Below, piece after piece: positions 13,979-16,288 of a stretch of DNA of 16,288 bases. The stretch spans positions 1 through 16,288 of the forward strand of contig JAITPH010000063.1 in NCBI GenBank assembly GCA_031289515.1, given 5' to 3'. The notes beneath the pieces were generated by a model. It was not told where the DNA came from, ran no database searches, and worked only from the letters and a program-made list of their open reading frames with translations. Origin of the DNA: Tannerella sp. (GTDB lineage Bacteria > Bacteroidota > Bacteroidia > Bacteroidales > Tannerellaceae). The translations under genes and the position numbers were made by a program. Each line of letters starts with the position of its first letter. Position 1 is the stretch's first letter.

Positions 13979-14797
13979 TCACTTGATCTGTTCCAGTTGC
14001 TTCTGCGCCGCTTCCTTCAGTTCTGCTTCTTTCGGGGTGCAATTGGCTACCGAAAGTTCAAAATATTTCCTTGCATTTCCCTTGTCTTCCTTGACTCCGT
14101 AAACATAACCGAGATTATAGAGCAGAATAGCGTTAGACGGCTCAATCTCAGTCGCTTTTTTAAGAATATCTATCGATTTGTCGTATTTTTTTTCGGAGAT
14201 ATAGACCGTAGACAGGTTCAACATGCTCTGGACATGTTTCGGATAGTGTTTCAGCATCGTTTCGGAAATCCGGACAATATTTTGATACAGAGCAGGATTG
14301 TCTTCGGCATACAGTCTGCCCTGAAAATCGAGCACCGAGCCTTCCAACATTTCGAATGGACTGCCTACCAATCTGAAATCCTCGCCTTTCCAATTATTTT
14401 CGATCTTCTTGGAGTAATCAATCATGTTGATAACTTTTGAAGTCAGTGTTTCAAAATCCTTGATTTTTGCAAGCATGTAAATCTCTGCTATCCGCATATC
14501 AAACCGTGTCGGAAAGCGTTCAACGCCTTCGGCAATAAACTCCAAAGCTTTTTTCACAAACTCTTTATCGGGGTTATTTGCGTCCTTTTCCTGACTTTTC
14601 AGGGTAAAGAAGTTAAAGTACGAGACATAGAGTTCAGGGTCGTTTGCATCCGCAAGATCCCAAGCTTTGAGTATCGATTCGGCTTTTATCATGTTTTTCG
14701 CATTCAAAGCCTTCGCGACATCTTCCTTAAATGACTGTCCGCTTACATACGAACAAGTCAGCAATCCCAAAATAAAAAACAAAAAAATTCTCTTCAT
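13979..14797 (-). CDS. Exported tetratricopeptide repeat protein
   Basis: A 272-residue TPR protein of unknown role. From the ATG at 14797 it begins MKRIFLFFILGLLTCSYVSG, a clear signal peptide with likely cleavage after SG, so it should be periplasmic or surface-associated. Residues about 190-265 hold at least two TPR units (MLNLSTVYISEKKYDKSIDI and LLYNLGYVYGVKEDKGNARK). The middle part is helical and less clear. The frame is open upstream to an ATG at 14842, but those 15 codons (MDERNKVTLIKVYNL) are hydrophilic and would bury the signal sequence, so the inner start is preferred. A weak TAACTTTA (-7-like) at 14815-14822 agrees with this choice. The MATE gene follows after 74 bp on the same strand. 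TPRs suggest protein contacts; no partner is indicated. Confidence 0.85.
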   Translation of the reverse strand: MKRIFLFFILGLLTCSYVSGQSFKEDVAKALNAKNMIKAESILKAWDLADANDPELYVSYFNFFTLKSQEKDANNPDKEFVKKALEFIAEGVERFPTRFDMRIAEIYMLAKIKDFETLTSKVINMIDYSKKIENNWKGEDFRLVGSPFEMLEGSVLDFQGRLYAEDNPALYQNIVRISETMLKHYPKHVQSMLNLSTVYISEKKYDKSIDILKKATEIEPSNAILLYNLGYVYGVKEDKGNARKYFELSVANCTPKEAELKEAAQKQLEQIK

Positions 14798-14848
14798 AAG
14801 ATTATATACTTTTATTAAAGTTACTTTATTTCTCTCATCCATTGCCCG

Positions 14849-15054
14849 CCGTCATTGCAAGAAAATTACTAAACAAGTTTGGCAAACAGGAAGAATGACG
14901 AAGGAAACCGCTATGCCTGCCGTCTGCGCTTGCCGTCATTGCGAGGGACGAAGCAATCCGGCACCCTGTATATTCCCGGATTTCTTCGTTCCTCGCAATG
15001 ACGGCAGACTGCCCTTTATTGGCATAGCATTTGCGCGTTTCGTCATTGTAAGAA
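14849..15054. repeat. Dispersed palindromic repeat, copy 3 (long form)
   Basis: It begins CCGTCATTGCAAGAAAATTA and goes on through GTTTGGCAAACAGG and ACCGCT to the palindrome. The arms 14933-14961 and 14976-15004 are 29 bp each, with only two mismatches, around a 14-base loop that ends TGTATATTC. The tail CCTTTATTGGCATAGCATTT, then TTGCGCGTTTCGTCATTGTA, ends at 15054, the base before the Rpn stop codon. The first part matches the right-edge copy and the tail matches copy 1. Confidence 0.87.
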
Positions 15055-15408
15055 TCAACACTCCCCAAGGATATTCTTCAATTCTTCCAGTGACAGCTCG
15101 GTCAATTCCGATATTTCGGCAATCGGCGTACCTTTTGTGTTCAATTTATAAGCGAATTTTATGGCGTTTTTGTATTCGCCCTGCTTCTCGCCTATGCCTA
15201 TGCCAAGGTCTTTGCCTATGGCTATGCCGAGATCTCTGCCTATATTTATGCCAAGATCTTTACCTATGACTATGCCGCGCATCTCACCGCGTTTCTCGCC
15301 ACGCCTCTCGCCACGCCTTTCGCCGCGTTTCTCGCCGCTTATGGTCGCATACTGAACGGCGTCCATGACGTCGTCGTATTCCAAAACACTTCTATTGTAA
15401 GTTTCCAT
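15055..15408 (-). other. Candidate internal gene: RpnS-like C-terminal product
   Basis: In E. coli Rpn systems the C-terminal part (RpnS) is translated separately from an internal start and inhibits the full-length toxin. Here an in-frame ATG at 15408 (Met223) would give 117 residues and one at 15366 (Met237) would give 103; both keep the whole repeat block. GAAGAG stands directly before the Met223 codon, too close for a classical ribosome site, but Bacteroidota rely little on such sites. There is no promoter box in the gene that would favour either. This is an analogy, not a demonstrated gene. Confidence 0.3.
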
Positions 15409-16074
15409 CTCTTCACTGTTTAGTTTGTCTATTCTTGCTATGTGAAACAATCTCTCAAATATACGTCCCTGAACTGCCAACGGCTTGTCATCCAATTTCT
15501 CCAGATGCCGAAGCGAGTACAGCCAGTAATCGACAGGCGATTCCAGTTCTTCCGGCGTCTTCGTAAAATTCTTCAACTGAATGTATATAAACCGCAACTT
15601 GTCGGAAAACGGCTCCATTGTCCGCTCGTTCATCAGGGATATGCGCTCGAATATCTGATGATCGCTGTCCGTCTCCGAAAGGTTGAAATTCAGTATCGCC
15701 ACAACATACACGGCTTTCAGTTCAAAGTTCCATTTCTTGCCCGACGGCGCCTGCTTGCGTATCATGCACGATGAGTAAAACAGCGCCCTGTCGGCAAAAA
15801 ATGTCTGCTTGGCACGCTGTATCTCGACTATGAAATACTCGTCAGCCTCGTTCGTGCACAGCAAATCGTAAACCGCCTTGCGACTTTCCCATTCCATCTG
15901 CTCGGTCGGCCGATACTGAATCTCCTTGATCCGCGCATTGGGAATCATGTCGTTCAGGAAATTTATCATCAACTCCCTGTCGCCGAATATCTTCTTGAAG
16001 CCGAAATCCGTTAGCGGATTCATAAAAACCGACGGGGCTTTGGTTTCGGTCGCCGTATCTTTCTTCTTTGCCAT
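15055..16074 (-). CDS. Rpn family PD-(D/E)XK nuclease (putative transposase) with C-terminal tandem repeats
   Basis: A 339-residue member of the Rpn/PDDEXK_2 family, whose studied members are DNA endonucleases. The N-terminus has the family signature MNPLTDFGFKKIFGD (18-32) and LINFLND-like 36-42. The nuclease core is D70 (YDLLC), with E84 and Q86 (FIVEIQRA), an E-x-Q form usual in this family. YYSS-like 99-102 and ELKAVYVVAILNF follow. Residues 247-266 are five tetrads, GEKR, GERR, GERR, GEKR and GEMR. Residues 267-298 are four octads of pattern GIxIGKDL. The last 40 residues (AYKLNTKGTPIAEISELT) form the common helical tail. Met223 and Met237 could start a separate C-terminal product. A TAGTTTTG box lies 21 bp upstream. 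Two direct copies of the dispersed repeat bracket the gene. Function as host defence versus mobility is open. Confidence 0.9.
   Translation of the reverse strand: MAKKKDTATETKAPSVFMNPLTDFGFKKIFGDRELMINFLNDMIPNARIKEIQYRPTEQMEWESRKAVYDLLCTNEADEYFIVEIQRAKQTFFADRALFYSSCMIRKQAPSGKKWNFELKAVYVVAILNFNLSETDSDHQIFERISLMNERTMEPFSDKLRFIYIQLKNFTKTPEELESPVDYWLYSLRHLEKLDDKPLAVQGRIFERLFHIARIDKLNSEEMETYNRSVLEYDDVMDAVQYATISGEKRGERRGERRGEKRGEMRGIVIGKDLGINIGRDLGIAIGKDLGIGIGEKQGEYKNAIKFAYKLNTKGTPIAEISELTELSLEELKNILGEC
15181..15336 (-). repeat. In-frame 12-nt and 24-nt tandem repeats in the Rpn gene
   Basis: On the minus strand, 15336-15277 holds five 12-nt units encoding GE(K/R/M)R, and 15276-15181 holds four 24-nt units encoding GIxIG(K/R/E)-containing octads. 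Both unit lengths are multiples of three, so copy-number change would lengthen or shorten the protein without breaking the frame. Confidence 0.9.
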
Positions 16075-16094
16075 TATGCCATGCTATTTTGCAG

Positions 16095-16102
16095 CAAAAC
16101 TA
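16095..16102 (-). promoter_or_regulatory. Promoter of the Rpn gene
   Basis: The minus strand reads TAGTTTTG followed by C, a full match to TAnnTTTG. TTTC at 16123-16126 lies about 20 bp upstream, one mismatch from the -33 TTTG at the expected spacing. Transcription would start near 16088, about 14 bases before the ATG. Confidence 0.6.
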
Positions 16103-16150
16103 CAAATAAAAATCGTAACAGCGAAATATATACGGGATTTTTTATGTTTT

Positions 16151-16288
16151 CCGTCATTTGCGGGAACTCCCCTACTCCGTCTTTGCAAGAAAGTCACTAA
16201 ACGAATTTGGCAAACAGGAAAAATGACGAAAGAAACCGCTGCGCTGGCCGTCATTGCGAGGAACGAAGCAATCCGGCGCCCTGTGTTA
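16151..16288. repeat. Dispersed palindromic repeat, copy 4 (continues past the edge)
   Basis: A short degenerate half-site CCGTCATTTGCGGGAAC (16151-16167) is followed from 16177 by a long copy. By eye this matches 14849-14961 over nearly its whole length, with one gap of about 9 bases in this copy. Shared blocks include AATTTGGCAAACAGGAA, AATGACGAA, GAAACCGCT and GGCCGTCATTGCGAGGAACG. The palindrome's first arm ends at 16275 and the second arm lies outside the window. Confidence 0.85.

Noticed and set aside
14849..15054. A CRISPR array or tRNA in the repeat-rich gaps
   Set aside because: The repeats are long, imperfect and palindromic with no regular spacers or cas genes, and no cloverleaf or CCA-adjacent structure was found.
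14667..15269. A 200-codon plus-strand frame across the TPR start, repeat and Rpn end
   Set aside because: It joins antisense of two genes through a repeat; the Leu-Cys-rich end is the complement of the Rpn tandem repeats.
15161..15355. Pro-Arg-rich plus-strand frame (PMPRSLPM repeats)
   Set aside because: It is only the antisense reading of the Rpn tandem repeats.

Overview
The window looks like a core-genome stretch of a Bacteroidales-type bacterium (phylum Bacteroidota). The main sign is that six gene starts are preceded by the Bacteroidota -7 promoter element TAnnTTTG, five of them followed by C, while Shine-Dalgarno sequences are mostly absent. Protein types agree with this: a polA/polyprenyl synthase divergent pair, an FKBP lipoprotein with a Bacteroidota-like signal, and an Rpn-type PD-(D/E)XK protein. 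Species cannot be told from the sequence. Gene density is high, base composition is even, and no tRNA, rRNA, CRISPR or prophage was seen.

Layout. 1-737 (-): the first 245 codons of a long-chain polyprenyl diphosphate synthase, cut by the left edge. 822-4778 (+): DNA polymerase I, uracil phosphoribosyltransferase and a DnaQ-like exonuclease, probably one transcription unit. 4779-5089: repeats only. 5090-6815 (-): a 2-hydroxyacid dehydrogenase followed by an AlkD-type DNA glycosylase. 6942-9413 (+): RNase R and a small glutaredoxin-like protein. 9414-9939: one dispersed repeat and a decayed IS5/IS1182-like transposase apparently split by a 77-bp palindrome. 9940-10806 (-): FKBP-type prolyl isomerase lipoprotein. 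10899-11948 (+): threonine-aldolase-like PLP enzyme. 11941-14797 (-): exported TPR protein, MATE transporter and a cytidylate-kinase-like P-loop protein. 14843-15054: repeats. 15055-16074 (-): an Rpn-family nuclease with in-frame tandem repeats. 16075-16288: its promoter and another copy of the repeat.

Most genes are housekeeping: replication and repair (PolA, exonuclease, AlkD), RNA decay (RNase R), nucleotide salvage (Upp), envelope isoprenoids and protein folding. The accessory signal is in the gaps. A palindromic repeat family built on GTCATTGCGAGGAACGAAGC occurs at four places, and two similar long copies in the same orientation bracket the Rpn gene.

The best leads are: (1) the Rpn gene, whose five 4-residue and four 8-residue repeats resemble the variable C-terminal region of Rpn gene-within-a-gene toxin-antitoxin anti-phage systems, and whose ends coincide with repeat boundaries; (2) a PolA whose normally invariant O-helix lysine is asparagine; (3) the IS remnant with its palindromic insert. 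All similarity statements come from reading and recall, not from searches.
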